The translations under genes were made by a program, and so were the position numbers. Below are positions 46,548 to 58,337 of a stretch of 64,000 nucleotides of DNA, in pieces; position 1 is the first letter of the stretch; each line of letters begins with the position of its first letter. The notes under the pieces are model-generated. The model was not told the origin of the DNA and searched no databases. It saw only the letters and a list, made by a program, of their open reading frames with translations. The stretch spans positions 1,984,001-2,048,000 of the forward strand of contig CM074768.1 in NCBI GenBank assembly GCA_037355855.1, read 5' to 3'. This stretch comes from Pseudo-nitzschia pungens. Taxonomy: Eukaryota > Bacillariophyta > Bacillariophyceae > Bacillariales > Bacillariaceae.

Positions 46548-48335
46548 ACGATTCGATCAACATTATTTAGTAAAAGTAAAGCTGGGGAATAGATGGAAAC
46601 ATACCATATTCTTCAACACTTGGATGATCATTGTGCCGGCCTCACGACTGCATTGATAGTACAACAATACACAAATCAAAAGAAGAACCAACTCAATCAC
46701 CACGCTACTTTGTTGGAATAGCTCCTCGTAGCAATCTGAATACAATTAGGATCATCAACAGTAACATTGTTCTAGCAGCACTAGTAGCTAGTAGTAGCCA
46801 GTAGTTCTTTGATAGCAGGAGAGCTACTACTAGTACTAGTAATAGTGCTGCTAGTAGTACTAGTAGTAGTACTAGAAGCATCCACCATGTGTTCTCACAA
46901 CAAGAGCACTGGCATACCAGCAGCACATCTAGTAGTACCAGCATTACGACGGAAAATCCAGCTTCAGGATGCAAGAAAAGTGGTGGCTAGAATGGTAGAA
47001 TGATATGCACAATTGGAACAAGAAGAAGCTACTACAAGCACCGTCTGAAAAGAATCCAACATTTCCCTTTGTTGCAACCAAAGAAACGCCATGATACTGG
47101 TGGTACTACTAGAGGTAGTATCATGTGCTACAACTAGTAGTAGTTCTACCAGTACTTCTTGTAATTATTCTTGTTGTTATAGCTAGTAGTAGTACTACTA
47201 GTACTACTAGTACTACTAATAGTAGTACTAGGCTACTACTACTAGTAGTAGTAGTACTAGTGGAGTGCTAGTAGTACTAGTACCACCAGTACTAGTACTA
47301 AGATGAAAAGCATGATGTATTTTGGAACATTTCAAAAGATTTAATTGGGAAATGTACTCTACTACGAAGTCATGATACCGGGATCAATGCCTTTGAGACT
47401 CCTAATACTATTACTAGTCTTGGGTGTTGTCCCTTAAGCGAGCCTTTTCAAAAATTCGTTTCACGTCGATCTTGGCGTCCTGAAAAATTGATTCTTATGG
47501 TGTACCGTTAATTACCTGTAAGTTACGTTAGTACTTGTTGGGACTCGTATCCAGGTAATGTTGTCTCTACGGTCCTCCAATTTCTTTTAAGCCTCTATCT
47601 TATTAAGTGATTTTTGAAATGCCTTCGTTGCAAAGACAAAAAACTTTTTCGTTCATAAGGTACACGTACTTCGGTTATTCTCCAATTTGGAGGTTTAGGT
47701 CTTTTGGACCAACATTCAATCTACTGTTAGTCATTTCTATAATTTTATTGGAATAACAATTTAAATTGGCTATGTTAATGGGATTGCTAAAAATTAATTC
47801 TTCTGAGGAATATCTCAAAGAATTTTTCAAAGTCATGAATCCGAGCGTTTCGAGCACGTGCCTTTTTGCCACGACCGAGGTATGGGAATGAAGACGATAA
47901 ATCTTGGCACGCTTTTTATGTTACAGCCTTAACTGGTAAGGCTTAGCACATACCGGTACATACGACGTATTCAATTGAAGACTAGTAAACTAAGATACCG
48001 GTACTCGTAATGCATGAGCGAACGTCCTTTCTTTTTTGAATGAATCAAAATCAACCGTCGACAATCAACCGTTAGAAAGTGCGCATCACGAAAGTTTTGT
48101 ATCGATCTTGTTGGTTTGAAAATTATTTGATTTTGATTGATTCGTCCTTCGTCGGCACACATCAGGCATCAGGTGTTGCATTCAGAAACGATGTGTTCCA
48201 AGGGAACGGGCCATAAACTCCGACAACGAACAACAAAGCGGCAGATCTGTTGTTTGTTGTGACAACCAAAAAACGAAGTTCTCTCTCATTCATTCTCCAT
48301 TCTCCATTCTTGGTGAACCCGTTTTCGCATTCGGA
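46548..48335. other. Spacer with CTAG/TAGTAC simple sequence
   Basis: 46770-46880 and 47100-47300 are dominated by CTAGTAGTACTAG words on both strands. From 47330 on it is ordinary AT-rich spacer with short frames. No gene seen; the last few hundred bases must carry the promoter of the kinase-like gene. Confidence 0.6.
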
Positions 48336-49814
48336 ATGCACGAGACGAACGAGCAGCGGAACAACGCTCTCCCGCGTCCGATCCACAGTCTGCATCAACA
48401 TCAAAATAACAGCCGAGTAAAAGCTACCGTCACCACAACGAAGCGCATCGTGAAAAGAAAGGTTTGCGTCCTCCACGCATTGTTGCTCGCTGCACTGTTC
48501 CTCTGCGTCTTTGATAACATGGGTGCCATGTTGACCCTGCACTCGTTCTTCTTGCCTTTGATGACAACAAGCCCGGGAAGTGCCAGCAACTACAACTTCG
48601 ATTCATTGCGAAAGAATTTGAAAGGCGTCGGTAGTAGCAGGGTCACCACAGAAGTGAAAGAGGACACCGCCGGCAAGATCATCGACCACAAACAAGACAA
48701 CGAGTCTACCAAACAATCCAACACAAACACAAACACACGAGCAAGTGGCAACGCCAATCCCAAATCTTTTGCTACGGAAAACGTTAGCAGTCGCCACGTT
48801 GTCATCGACCGAATGGACACCACGATCTACGACAAAGGCGAAAGGTCTTCGAAACAACACCTTCGGTTGCACAATGGAAGCGGCAGAGACGAACAAGCCC
48901 AATCATCGCCATCATCACTATCGGATGGTAGCTCATTCTATACCGATCTCGAGCTCATCGAGCTGATTGGGGAGGGCACCATCAGTTTCGGCTTCAAGGC
49001 CCGATACAAGAACAAGACAAGGGTTGCCAAGATTGCAACCGATAAAGATTTGTATTGGTCCGACATTGAGATCGACGCTTTGCGGGTGCTCAACGCGTCG
49101 CCCACGATCTCCAACATACCCACAATGCACCACTCCATTCGTTCCATGCCCAATCCTTTTTTTGCAATGCGCAATGAAACCTACCTCAAGAAACAACTCG
49201 GAATCTCTGCGAAGGGCGTCGAAGAACTCATCACCAAGCGACGAATAAGTCTCATTGTTACGGACTATTTGGGGGGCCGACGCAATCCAAAGGATCTCGG
49301 TGAGGTGCGGAGGTTGATGAAATCCCTTCTGGAAACAATACGATTTGCTCACTCCCGTAACGTCATGCACTGCGACATTCACGACGAAAACTACCTTTGG
49401 GACGGCACCAGGGTCTCGTTCTTCGACTGGAACGCCGCCTATTTCTGGCATCCAAACGCCCAAATACCGATTCATTATCGTCACGCACCGACCCACCTCT
49501 TTCCTCCCGAAGCCCAGAAAAACACCTCGGCCGTGCACACATCCGTGCACGCCTTTGACGTGTACACGATCGGCAAACTGATGAAGGGGATCCTGAAAGA
49601 GAGTTGCGGAATCACGTCCAAAACGATAAAGGAAAAGAAGAAAAAGTGGTCGGCAAGCGACGGCAACCACGACAAAACCCACGGACGCACGAAGAAGGCG
49701 GATTCCGTTCTGGCCTACGAATTGGCGAATTGGATGATGATTGCCGATCCCTACCAACGCCCGGACACAACCACGGCTTTGGCACACGAGTTTTTTTCTG
49801 TCACAACGAGTTGA
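48336..49814 (+). CDS. Type II membrane protein with a divergent protein kinase domain
   Basis: Single-exon frame of 492 residues. A short basic cytosolic head (KRIVKRK) precedes one hydrophobic helix at ~43-59 (VCVLHALLLAALFLCVF), giving a signal-anchor layout. A ~130-residue Ser/Thr/Asn-rich stem leads to a kinase-like fold from ~204: ELIGEGTISFGF in place of the Gly loop, RVAKIA with the VAIK-type Lys, VMHCDIHDENYLW as the catalytic loop with Asp present and Lys replaced by His, and FFDWNAAYFW in place of DFG with Asp present. The activation segment and a helical C lobe (HAFDVYTIGKLMKGIL; YELANWMMIADPYQRPDTTTA) follow. Key acidic residues are kept, so it may be active, probably in the Golgi or ER lumen or outside the cell if the topology is right. 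No orthologue recognised. Confidence 0.85.
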   Translation: MHETNEQRNNALPRPIHSLHQHQNNSRVKATVTTTKRIVKRKVCVLHALLLAALFLCVFDNMGAMLTLHSFFLPLMTTSPGSASNYNFDSLRKNLKGVGSSRVTTEVKEDTAGKIIDHKQDNESTKQSNTNTNTRASGNANPKSFATENVSSRHVVIDRMDTTIYDKGERSSKQHLRLHNGSGRDEQAQSSPSSLSDGSSFYTDLELIELIGEGTISFGFKARYKNKTRVAKIATDKDLYWSDIEIDALRVLNASPTISNIPTMHHSIRSMPNPFFAMRNETYLKKQLGISAKGVEELITKRRISLIVTDYLGGRRNPKDLGEVRRLMKSLLETIRFAHSRNVMHCDIHDENYLWDGTRVSFFDWNAAYFWHPNAQIPIHYRHAPTHLFPPEAQKNTSAVHTSVHAFDVYTIGKLMKGILKESCGITSKTIKEKKKKWSASDGNHDKTHGRTKKADSVLAYELANWMMIADPYQRPDTTTALAHEFFSVTTS

Positions 49815-52800
49815 GATGAGATGAGATGAGATGAGATGAGTCGAGTCGAGTTGATACCGAGAGGTAGGCCTTAGGGCCTCCCCAAATGACTTTTGAGTGA
49901 TGCGATGCATGTCGTGTCATGTCGTTTCCTATCCTGTCCTGCACACCAGCAGCGAATGGATACACGGACGGAGATATCGTTACCTGCCTGCCGTGGCCCT
50001 CCTGTGGGCATGGTTGTCAGGAGGACGGACGACAATCCATGGAATCACCGCAGCATTCCCAAGTCTCCCGGTATTTAGTGATTGACAGATTCCGGTGTGC
50101 GTGCGTGCGTGCGTACGCTGAAGTAGTACTATGGTGAATGGAAGCAACACAACTCCTCGAAGAAACCTTTGGCCTGCGCCGCCCATCCGGTGGAATGAAT
50201 CCCTATGACGAAGACTAAAAAACAAATGGTGATCTAGCAGTAACTCAAATCACGACGGGCTGCACCATTAGCATCTCAGAAAGAACAACAACTTCAAAAC
50301 TCATGAGTGGACGGTCGATCAAATTAGAAGTACTAGTAGGCCAGTAGACCACTGACGGCAGCACCACTTCTTAGAGTAGAAACACGACCCAACCCCAACA
50401 CTTAGTAGTACTAGTCCTAGTACAACCTCACTAGGATTTCTACAATACTTGTTGAATAATACTAGTAGTAGTACTAGTAGGGTATTCTTAGTACTACTAA
50501 AACAATACTCATCATGGTTCTTACTGGTATTACTAGTCGTACTAGTACTGCTACTAAGATAACCTAGAAAATGAAACAGAAGTCAATCTGACAAGCAAGT
50601 AGTGGTGATGAGGATCCTGGTACTAGTACTAGTACTAGTAGTACTAGTATCTACTAACCAGCGCAAACATTCTTGCATCCACAGGTTTGGGTAGTACAAG
50701 AAGGAGCAATCAGGATGAAAAAAACAGCACATACAAAAACCTACTACACAAGGACCCAGCACACTAGCTGCCACTGATACTAGCCTCCTCCTCCCCATAG
50801 CAGCCTGCTGCTGTTATGGTTTGTTCCTAGCCTGTTGCTCAGCAACCAGTCTAGCACGGCAATCTAGAAGAATGTTGCTCAGAGTTACTAGTAAGGTATG
50901 TAGCTCTGGTACAGGAGATCCCTACCACATAGGGACCCAGCATCATCATGATATCAGTTACTAGTAGTATGACTAGCATCCTCCAGCAGCATGTTGAATA
51001 TCTTTGTGAAACAACAAATCTTACACAAGGACCCAGCAGCAGCATACTACTAGCTACTAGTATCCTCCCCATAGCGGCCTGTTCTTACACTATCTTTTGA
51101 AGCCTGTTGCTACTAAGTTTTCAGCTTAGCAACCAGTTTAGCATCATGTACTGCTGAACTCCACTCCTGTTACTGTGAGTTAATATGGTACTACTATGTA
51201 GCTTTCATGGTACTAGTACCACAGATCCCTAGACTACACAGGGACCCACCACCAGCATCATAATTAGCATCCTCCACAGCACTACTAGTATAATGGATAT
51301 CTTTGCACACTTTCAATCTGCTGCTGTTAGATTTCTTCTGTTAGCCACAAGAACAATTGCAACAAGAAGTGTGACAATGATGGGTACAAGTGGTGTGCTG
51401 CTGTAGAAGCAAATATGAAGATATCCAAGATGATGCTACAGCAGACTGTGATATGCTAGTAGGGCTCCTGTGTAGAGGAGCAGTGTACTGGGGCTACAGT
51501 GGGTAGCACCTGGTAGCTCAACACTAGGAGCTGAGCTGAGTGCTAGGAGCTGTGTGCTAATTGGTAGCATACAGGCTTAGCAACAGACTTAGCAACAGGC
51601 TTAGCAACAGGCTTAGCAACAGGCTTATCCTGTTTGGTATGGGTGCTAGCAAGAGACCCAGGGTCGTCGCGTACGATTCGTACCAGTTGTACGTACCCCG
51701 GGTATAGCACCCCTAATAGTGTAGCTAAATGCTACAGGGTTAGGGTTCCTAATGCTACGAGATACTGGAGATGCTAACCTACCATGATATCATGCTAAGA
51801 TACTATGCTACCGCCGGGGTCGGGGGGTCATTGGTGTACAATATGTGTACTACTATCCGGACACCTGACCCAGACAGTTATTAAGTGAGCTAGCACGTGC
51901 TAGTGCTAGCGTATCTTACCATCTGACACCACTCCGTACGTTACGCTACCCTGTAGGATACAGTACTGGAGCGACGGAGTTAGCTCTGTTATTCTACGAG
52001 TTAGCGAAGCGCTGTCACGATACCTCCTTTCACTCTTTCTTTTCAATCTAAAATAAACAACCTATCACAACAAAGAACAAGAGTGTCAGCATCCGAACAA
52101 AACGGAACAATCATATTCTTGAGTCCTCCGATAGGAAGAATTTGTGAGACGCAAATTTCCGGATTATTGTTATCCTCATTGTAAGTAAATCACGTACTAT
52201 AACAGCAATTAGTAATCTTAGTAGTATTAATTACGCACGTGTAATATTCACTACGGTATGATTGCTTCGTAAGATTTACTAGTTTGTAGTACTTCGTAAC
52301 CGCGAGCAACGGGACTAGATCGCAGAGATAAAGCCTACAAAAATTATTCTCTATTGTACGCACACTTACGGTGCGTACCGGTAGAGCATAGTACTCAACA
52401 TACCCGATTCGAAAAGATGAGACTAATGATAAATAAGCAAAGCCTGTTTGTTTTCAAAGGGCCTCTACTCGACAAACTGTTCCGAAGTGATGAATCATAC
52501 CGTAGTATTATTTGTAGCAATAAGCCTTGAAGGCCATTGAGAAAAATTCAAACCAACATCCCTGTCCCAACATCGATCTGTCTGCGACTCAAAATGCTTG
52601 AAAAAGGCCGTATGTAGAAGGATCCTCCCGAGCCAGCGACGGATCAAAAACGTTATTTCGAGGACAACTACACTTCGTTGGACGTCAAGGCGTGAAAAAC
52701 CTATGTTTCTATAAGTTACCGTACGTACCGGTAGAAGCTTTTGTATTAGTAGTAACTTACTCGTAACTTACCGTGTTACCCGCCGAATGATCCGAAAAAT

Positions 52801-53026
52801 CTTTTCTGTCAGCTATCGGAATGTGATAATGAGATGACTTACTCGTACAAGCACTCGAAGCTGTTTCCTAACCTTTCATGCCGAACTAGTGCATCACGTG
52901 TACCGTAGGATTCTCTACTACACCCCGTTTGTTGACCATTGGTTCGCAGCATCTCACTTTTCGTTCCACCAACTTCCGAACAACAAATACTCCTACCGTG
53001 CTCACAAAGCCAACACAAACGCAACC
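49815..53026. other. Long spacer with degenerate repeats; no gene seen
   Basis: GATGA repeats follow the kinase stop (49811-49840). CTAGTAC words dominate 50320-51300. Within 50580-51270 a block around AGGGACCCAGCA, ATCCTCCCCATAG and CCTGTTGCT recurs three or four times with large divergence. 51565-51625 holds about five copies of the 12-mer AACAGGCTTAGC. From 51640 to 52010 composition changes to GC-richer sequence with GTAGC/GCTAC words. No open frame has a domain. Confidence 0.5.
51565..51625. repeat. 12-bp tandem repeat
   Basis: About five copies of AACAGGCTTAGC in a row, the first with one substitution. Confidence 0.85.
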
Positions 53027-54046
53027 ATGATGTTCTCCTCCAAGTTGTTCCTTCTTGTTCTTGCTGTCGTGGCCCTCTCCACCCCTTTGGTCCAAAGCGC
53101 AACCACGGTCGATACCATTGATGCTGCAAACATCGACTTGGAACGGTTCTTGATGGAAGACGGAAACCACACCGCCCACGAGGACGAATGCCACTGCGAC
53201 GGTGACCACGTTCACTGCGAGCACGAAGAGGACGAAGGTACGACTTGTTCATTGTGTGTATTTGCGTTTGCGTTTGCATTTGCATTTGAAAACGTACATG
53301 TGCATGTACATGTGCATGTACATGTACATGCGTTTGTTTGTGTATTCTTTGTTCCGATTGGTTTGCATTTCTGTGTCTGCGGTGCTGTACCCCTCGTCGT
53401 TGCCACTGCCACTGCGACTGCCATGCAACCATGTCGTCTACATCGTCTTCTGTGCCGAGACTTCTGGGGGTCTTCACCCATAGCACAAACGCTTTGCGGT
53501 GGGGAAAACAGTGATCGAATGCAACAGACGCAATGCAACCGATTCCAATATAATCTCGTCTCATCCCATCCCATGCCATGCCATCCCATCCAATCGAATC
53601 CACGCAACATTCACTCATCATCCATCCTCATCCCTCTTCGCAACAATCGGAACCCTGGTCGCAACCACGATATTTTACATACCACCGATCCGAATGCAAC
53701 GATTACCCTCCCACGTTCTAAACAAAACGACGCTAAATTGCATTGCCGCGCAGCCCACTGCCACTGTGAGGACGGCGAGGTCCACTGCGACGAAGATTCC
53801 CACGACGAGAAAGACCACGATTCCCACGACGATCACAGCCACGGCGACCACATGTGCCACTGCGACGGAGACGAAGTCCACTGCCTCGGAGAGGACTGGA
53901 AGACCATGGAGGCCAAGTGCCACTGCGAGGACGGAGAGGTTCACTGCGACGAGGAGGCCAAATCGACGTCGGGAGCATCCTCTTTCTCGTGTGTCCTCGG
54001 ATCGACCGCCGCCGCCGCCCTGACCGCCGCCGCTGCTGCCTTGTAA
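53027..54046 (+). CDS. Secreted or GPI-type protein with CHC-x-DG-x-VHC repeats
   Basis: Exons 53027-53237 and 53754-54046 with a 516-nt intron (GACGAAG|GTACGA ... GCGCAG|CCCAC, phase 1). The spliced protein is 167 residues. The intron is also open in this frame, but it consists of CATGTA repeats and spacer-like sequence, so splicing is preferred. A clear signal peptide (MMFSSKLFLLVLAVVALSTP, cut near VQSA) is followed by an acidic domain with four copies of a ten- or eleven-residue motif: CHCDGDHVHC, CHCEDGEVHC, CHCDGDEVHC and CHCEDGEVHC. Between repeats 2 and 3 is a His/Asp stretch (SHDEKDHDSHDDHSHGDH). The C-terminus (SGASSFSCVLGSTAAAALTA) is small and hydrophobic, like a GPI-attachment signal. 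Cys/His/Asp density suggests metal binding (zinc or copper), which is inference. No known family comes to mind. Confidence 0.85.
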   Translation: MMFSSKLFLLVLAVVALSTPLVQSATTVDTIDAANIDLERFLMEDGNHTAHEDECHCDGDHVHCEHEEDEGTTCSLCVFAFAFAFAFENVHVHVHVHVHVHAFVCVFFVPIGLHFCVCGAVPLVVATATATAMQPCRLHRLLCRDFWGSSPIAQTLCGGENSDRMQQTQCNRFQYNLVSSHPMPCHPIQSNPRNIHSSSILIPLRNNRNPGRNHDILHTTDPNATITLPRSKQNDAKLHCRAAHCHCEDGEVHCDEDSHDEKDHDSHDDHSHGDHMCHCDGDEVHCLGEDWKTMEAKCHCEDGEVHCDEEAKSTSGASSFSCVLGSTAAAALTAAAAAL

Positions 54047-56191
54047 ACAATGCCGAGCACGGCATGGCATACTGGCATGGCATACTACTAGCACAGTGAA
54101 GCGAACCACGCCATTGCGTTGCGTCATGGCAGCGAGTGAGCGGGGCAGTGAGGCAGTGGATCACGTTGTCGCTTCGTGATGTATGGCGGTTGTGGTGTAG
54201 TGTTTGTGTATTTCTGTGGTTGTTTGTCCTCACTGTTGTTCTGGATGTGTCGCGTAGCAAGACCAGATAGTTCTTGGTTGGTTTGGAGGGCGTCCAAAGC
54301 GTCCGAGACGATTGTCTGACCCCCCCTTGGATCAGTAGGAATGAATAATCTCTTCTTATTATTGATATTGATATTGCTGTTTATTGATAGATTGATTTAT
54401 GTGTAGAACAAGAATATCATAATATTATTATGATATCACTCCAAAACTATCACAGTCGTACTACGATGCGATGTCAGGTTTGGTACTCCCTTCCATACGA
54501 ACACGGATTGGTTTAATTCACCTGTGCATTCTCAATCAGGCCCGTCCCAGACCTGTCCTTGATGCGCTGGAATGTGCTGTATTTCATCTCGATGCACCGA
54601 CCGAAAATCGAAATCGCGTTCGCGTTCGTTTTGCAGTTCTTTTCTGTCCCCTCGGTGGTGGAAAGATTCCCAAGATTTGGTTGGCATTGTTTGGTTTCGC
54701 TTTTCGATGGCCACAAAAAGCTACTTGTACCCGCCTATCGTTTCGTTCTCGTACGGTAGTTACCGTATGATTCCCGGTGGATTGGCTTTGTTTTGCCCTG
54801 TATCTCCTCCGAGTTGTTGTGGATCCAGAAAGTCATCAAAATCGGGGCGGATCTTATCCGAGAGTTTGTTCGCGAATTTGGTCTCAATCGGGTCCCGTGC
54901 TTGGCGATCCTACTGGACCCAATCGTTGTAGTATTGTCTTCGAGCGTTCGTTCATAAATATTCCATTCCGTTGGAGTGACTGGAACAAGTGCCTTGTCCT
55001 TGATGCTTGGACTCGGTTCGGTAGGCCTTGTGGGTTTGTCTTGGGACAATGCATCCTTGTCTCCTCGAGGGATTTGGTAACACTCAATCGACTCCACCAG
55101 AAAAGCAAAGCCAACATCTGGGTCGTGTTTTTCCAACTCGGCAGGGCTCGTCCCTAAAATCCATCATGTCCGGGATTGCAGGGGCGGCAATTGGTTTTGG
55201 GTCAGAGATATGGTAAGTTTTTCGGATCTCACGCACGTTCGAGTAAGTTACTTGAATAAAAAGACTTTCCCGATCCTTAAAAGCCAAAGCTCAACATTAT
55301 TTTCTCAGAAGGTCGAAAGTAGCTTGTGTAATCCTACTACCGGTACTATATACTACTATTTATTTATCACAAGGTTTTAAAACTTGCAAAACAAGACTTC
55401 TCCGATCCTTCAGCCAAAGCTCAACATTATTTTTTTTATCATGACTAAGGTTAATACCAACCAGACTGGGTAATTTAGTATCACCTTCGGTGATTAAAGT
55501 TATTCAAAGAAATAGCTATTATTATTATTATTTATCATGACGACTAAGGTTAATACCGTATTAGCTCATGTATTTTTTATCGATCAAAACTTTCGTTTGC
55601 CTAGTAAGGACAGTAAGTGTAGTAATCCTTACCGTCGGTATTTTTTTGTTTCACAACTATCGTTTGTCTAAAAATACGAGCTACCACGTCATAGAGAAAT
55701 ACGAGCTGCTACGTCACAGAAAAATACGAGCTACCACGTCTTTACCTGGTATTACCTACATGCTTTTCGATCCGTTATTTGTTGCTCTATTTTCTCGAAG
55801 CAGTAAGGAAACTTTCCGATACCAACGGTACCGGATACGAGCTCCTCATGTGACTAAGATTACTCTACTTTCTTTCATTGGATTCAAAGACTGTATAAAC
55901 TCACAATTTAATTTTTATAACTTGTGAAAACAGAAAATTACTCAACGCTTAGTAGTTGTGTAAACTTACTCGTCTCAGTTGTAAGTCGTTCGACATGACG
56001 AGTTGTCCCACTGTACCGGTACATCAAGACTCTGGAATGTAATTGTATTTTGTTTGCTTTGTAACTCTCCAACAATGGTAAATTCCATTGCTGGATCATG
56101 GATGTTACCTCGTACTCACTCACCAGTTGCTGATTTCTTTGCTATTCGCCTTTCCATAGTCAACATCGCCTCAAGTCCATCATTGTCCAAG
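54047..56191. other. Spacer and upstream region of the first DUF285 gene
   Basis: 54470-55160 has moderate GC and frames on both strands (on minus, two pieces in one frame at 55136-54735 and 54716-54513 separated by one stop), but no domain; it may be a decayed gene. 55260-55440 contains two copies of a dispersed repeat (CCGATCCTT ... AGCTCAACATTATTTT). 55660-55745 carries three TACGAGCTACCACGTC-type units. From ~55910 the sequence is duplicated upstream of the second DUF285 gene. Confidence 0.5.
55660..55745. promoter_or_regulatory. ACGTCA-type repeats upstream of the first DUF285 gene
   Basis: ACGTCA at 55686-55691 and 55711-55716 and ACGTC at 55736-55740, each in a ~25-base unit of the form AAATACGAGCTACCACGTCA. 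ACGT-core sites of this kind are bound by bZIP factors; TGACGT/ACGTCA elements mediate CO2/cAMP responses in diatom carbonic anhydrase promoters. Function here is inferred. Confidence 0.45.
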
Positions 56192-57079
56192 ATGAGATAC
56201 TTCCCGTCCTCCCTCATTTTCCTTTTGATTGCCTGGTTTGCCCAAGCTAGTGTACCGAGCTCTGTTCCGAGCTCTGTTCCAAGCTCTGCTCCGAGTGGCG
56301 ACCCCCCTACAGAATGTGCATCTATCTGTTTTGATCGTCCTGTGATCAACGAGATTGGTTGGGCAGAATTTCAGAACCTCATTTCTACTTGTCTTACTGG
56401 TACCTGCCCATACAGCTTACCTTTCAACTGTTGGGACACCTCCGCAGTAGAAAACATGTTTGCAGCTTTTCACTTGAAGGATACGTTCGACGAGCCCCTA
56501 CATTGCTGGGATACATCAAGTGTGACAGATATGGGAAATATGTTTCATTTGGCTCATTACTTCAACCAACCCATTGGATCGTGGAACACACAAAACGTTA
56601 GGTCAATGCGTGGGATGTTTAGTGGAGCTTCTTCTTTCGACCAGCCCATTGGATCGTGGAACACACAAAACCTTGATAAAACAAGACACATGTTTGAGGA
56701 TGCGATATCTTTCAACCAACCCATTGGATCGTGGAGCACAGGAAAAGTCACTTGGATGAATGAGATGTTTCAGAATGCAACTTCTTTCAACCAACCCATT
56801 GGATCGTGGAACACAGGAAAGGCCACTTTGATGTACAACATGTTTGAAGATGCGACAGCTTTCAACCAACCCATCGACCAGTGGGACCTTGCATCAGTAA
56901 ATAACACGGATAAGATGTTTGAAGGTGCATCTGCTTTCAATCAGTGTCTTCTTACTTGGCCATCGAAGGTCAAAACAGATGCCGTGGTTACTGATATGTT
57001 TCTTGATTCAGGATGCCCGGTTGGTGGAACACCATTGTTTTCGGCTTCACAATGGTGTGGGGACTGTCAAATCAGCACA
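55910..57079 (+). repeat. Segmental duplication, copy 1
   Basis: Matches ~59680-60951. Across the coding part I count only about three base changes and one 12-base indel by eye. The match ends abruptly inside both genes, at AAATCAGCACA. Confidence 0.9.
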
Positions 57080-58337
57080 CACAAGGTTGCACGTGCGAAA
57101 GTGAACGACAGAACCGCCGAAGTCCTGACTCTGGAACCATTCCATATGAAAACCTATTTCGAAGCCTTGGACCTGTCAAATATTGCAACTGAGCTCTATG
57201 TCAACGTACCACCTGGTGAACCATGCACCAATGGCACAGCCCTCGACACAACTCTTTACAGTGCAAACACAGTTTCAGTTTCCACAACAGGAAACGGCGC
57301 CACGATTTGTAAGTCACCGTTTTTGTTGCTTTGGTACGTTTTTTAACTTTTTTCTGTGTGGTCTCTCAGATGACGATTTCTCCATCTTTATCTTCTGACG
57401 ACGTACTACAGATGCTGCAGAATACACAATCACGAATGTGAAAAGCACTGCTGCCTACACATCAAAAACCGACAGTTCTGGAGAAGTCGCTCTTTGTAAG
57501 TATTTTGCGGATACGAAACAAATATTGAGTGATAATATGATTATCAGAATGGTTTGCTCACACATCGTGCAAATGATTCGCCAACTTGTTGCAGGCGCCC
57601 GGGCTTCCAAAAAGCTAGACTTTGACACCTCCGCGATTGGAGCAGAGTATCTTTCCCTTGTGGATACCAAGCTGAATGTGACGGTCGACTTCAAAGCAGA
57701 GTTCCAAAACTTCACCCAGACCGTGAGCATTAGTTACGACAATGAGGATCTTGTGAGTTCTTCGATAACCAAGAATGTGGATGTCGAAGCTTTCTTGTGC
57801 GGGATTGGCAGAGCTCCTTTCTCCTCCTACAAGATGGGTGAGGAATTTGGTGTTTGCGTTCGTCCAACTGCGAAATACATTGGAGAGGGCTACTCTGTGA
57901 TGGGCTTTGTCGATGTCGTGTGCTCAAACGAAGCTGCAACTCGTGCGTTGTTCGACAATTCGAACACGGATGTATTGACCAGGATCGTGGATGTTTCGAA
58001 TGCCTTTGACGCAAATGGGACCGTTGTGGGTTCCAAAGCTGCTGGCTTTGTGAGCCTTGTCACCGCAGGCTATTTTGGAAAGTTGGAAAGCACCTTTACC
58101 TGCGCTGGTGAGGTTTCTATGAGCGGTGCCCGCCGCTTGTTGTCTCGGCCTTTCACGCTCTCTGGGGATGCCATGGAGCGTCTCCTCCAAGAAGAGGGAA
58201 GCAACATCAGTCCATTCGCCTCCACCATTCCTCTGGAGTCGCAGAAAGTTGACAGCACCTTGCTTGCAGGTGGATCCTTTGTCGGTGTTGGAATGATGAG
58301 TGCCGTGTTGCTCTCGGTAGTCTTTGCACTGTTGTAA
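56192..58337 (+). CDS. DUF285/BspA-like repeat surface protein with C-terminal membrane anchor
   Basis: Three exons: 56192-57308, 57412-57495 and 57595-58337. Both introns (103 and 99 nt) have GTAAGT donors and CAG acceptors, phase 1, giving 647 residues. The start at MRYFPSSLIFLLIAWFAQAS gives a clean signal peptide, although the frame is open upstream to 56003. A Ser-Val-Pro-Ser spacer follows, then a Cys-containing cap (CASICFDRP ... CLTGTCPYSLPFNCW). Seven ~25-residue repeats of the form MF..A..FNQPIGSWNT..V..M follow to ~295, ending in a Cys cap (SGCPVGGTP ... QWCGDC). These are DUF285/BspA-like leucine-rich-type repeats found on surface proteins. The distal ~350 residues are unrelated to its sister gene, Cys-bearing and of unknown family, ending in a hydrophobic helix (FVGVGMMSAVLLSVVFALL). 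Likely displayed on the cell surface. Confidence 0.85.

Noticed and set aside
51731..51750. Telomere-like GGGTTAGGGTT
   Set aside because: Only about two units, no array; chance or a trivial relic.
53238..53753. Continuous 385-codon frame through the intron of the CHC-repeat gene
   Set aside because: The middle third is CATGTA and CATCCC repeat and spacer-like sequence; splice sites and phase favour an intron.
54513..55136. Two minus-strand pieces in one frame separated by a stop
   Set aside because: No domain and similar openness on the plus strand; cannot be told from chance.
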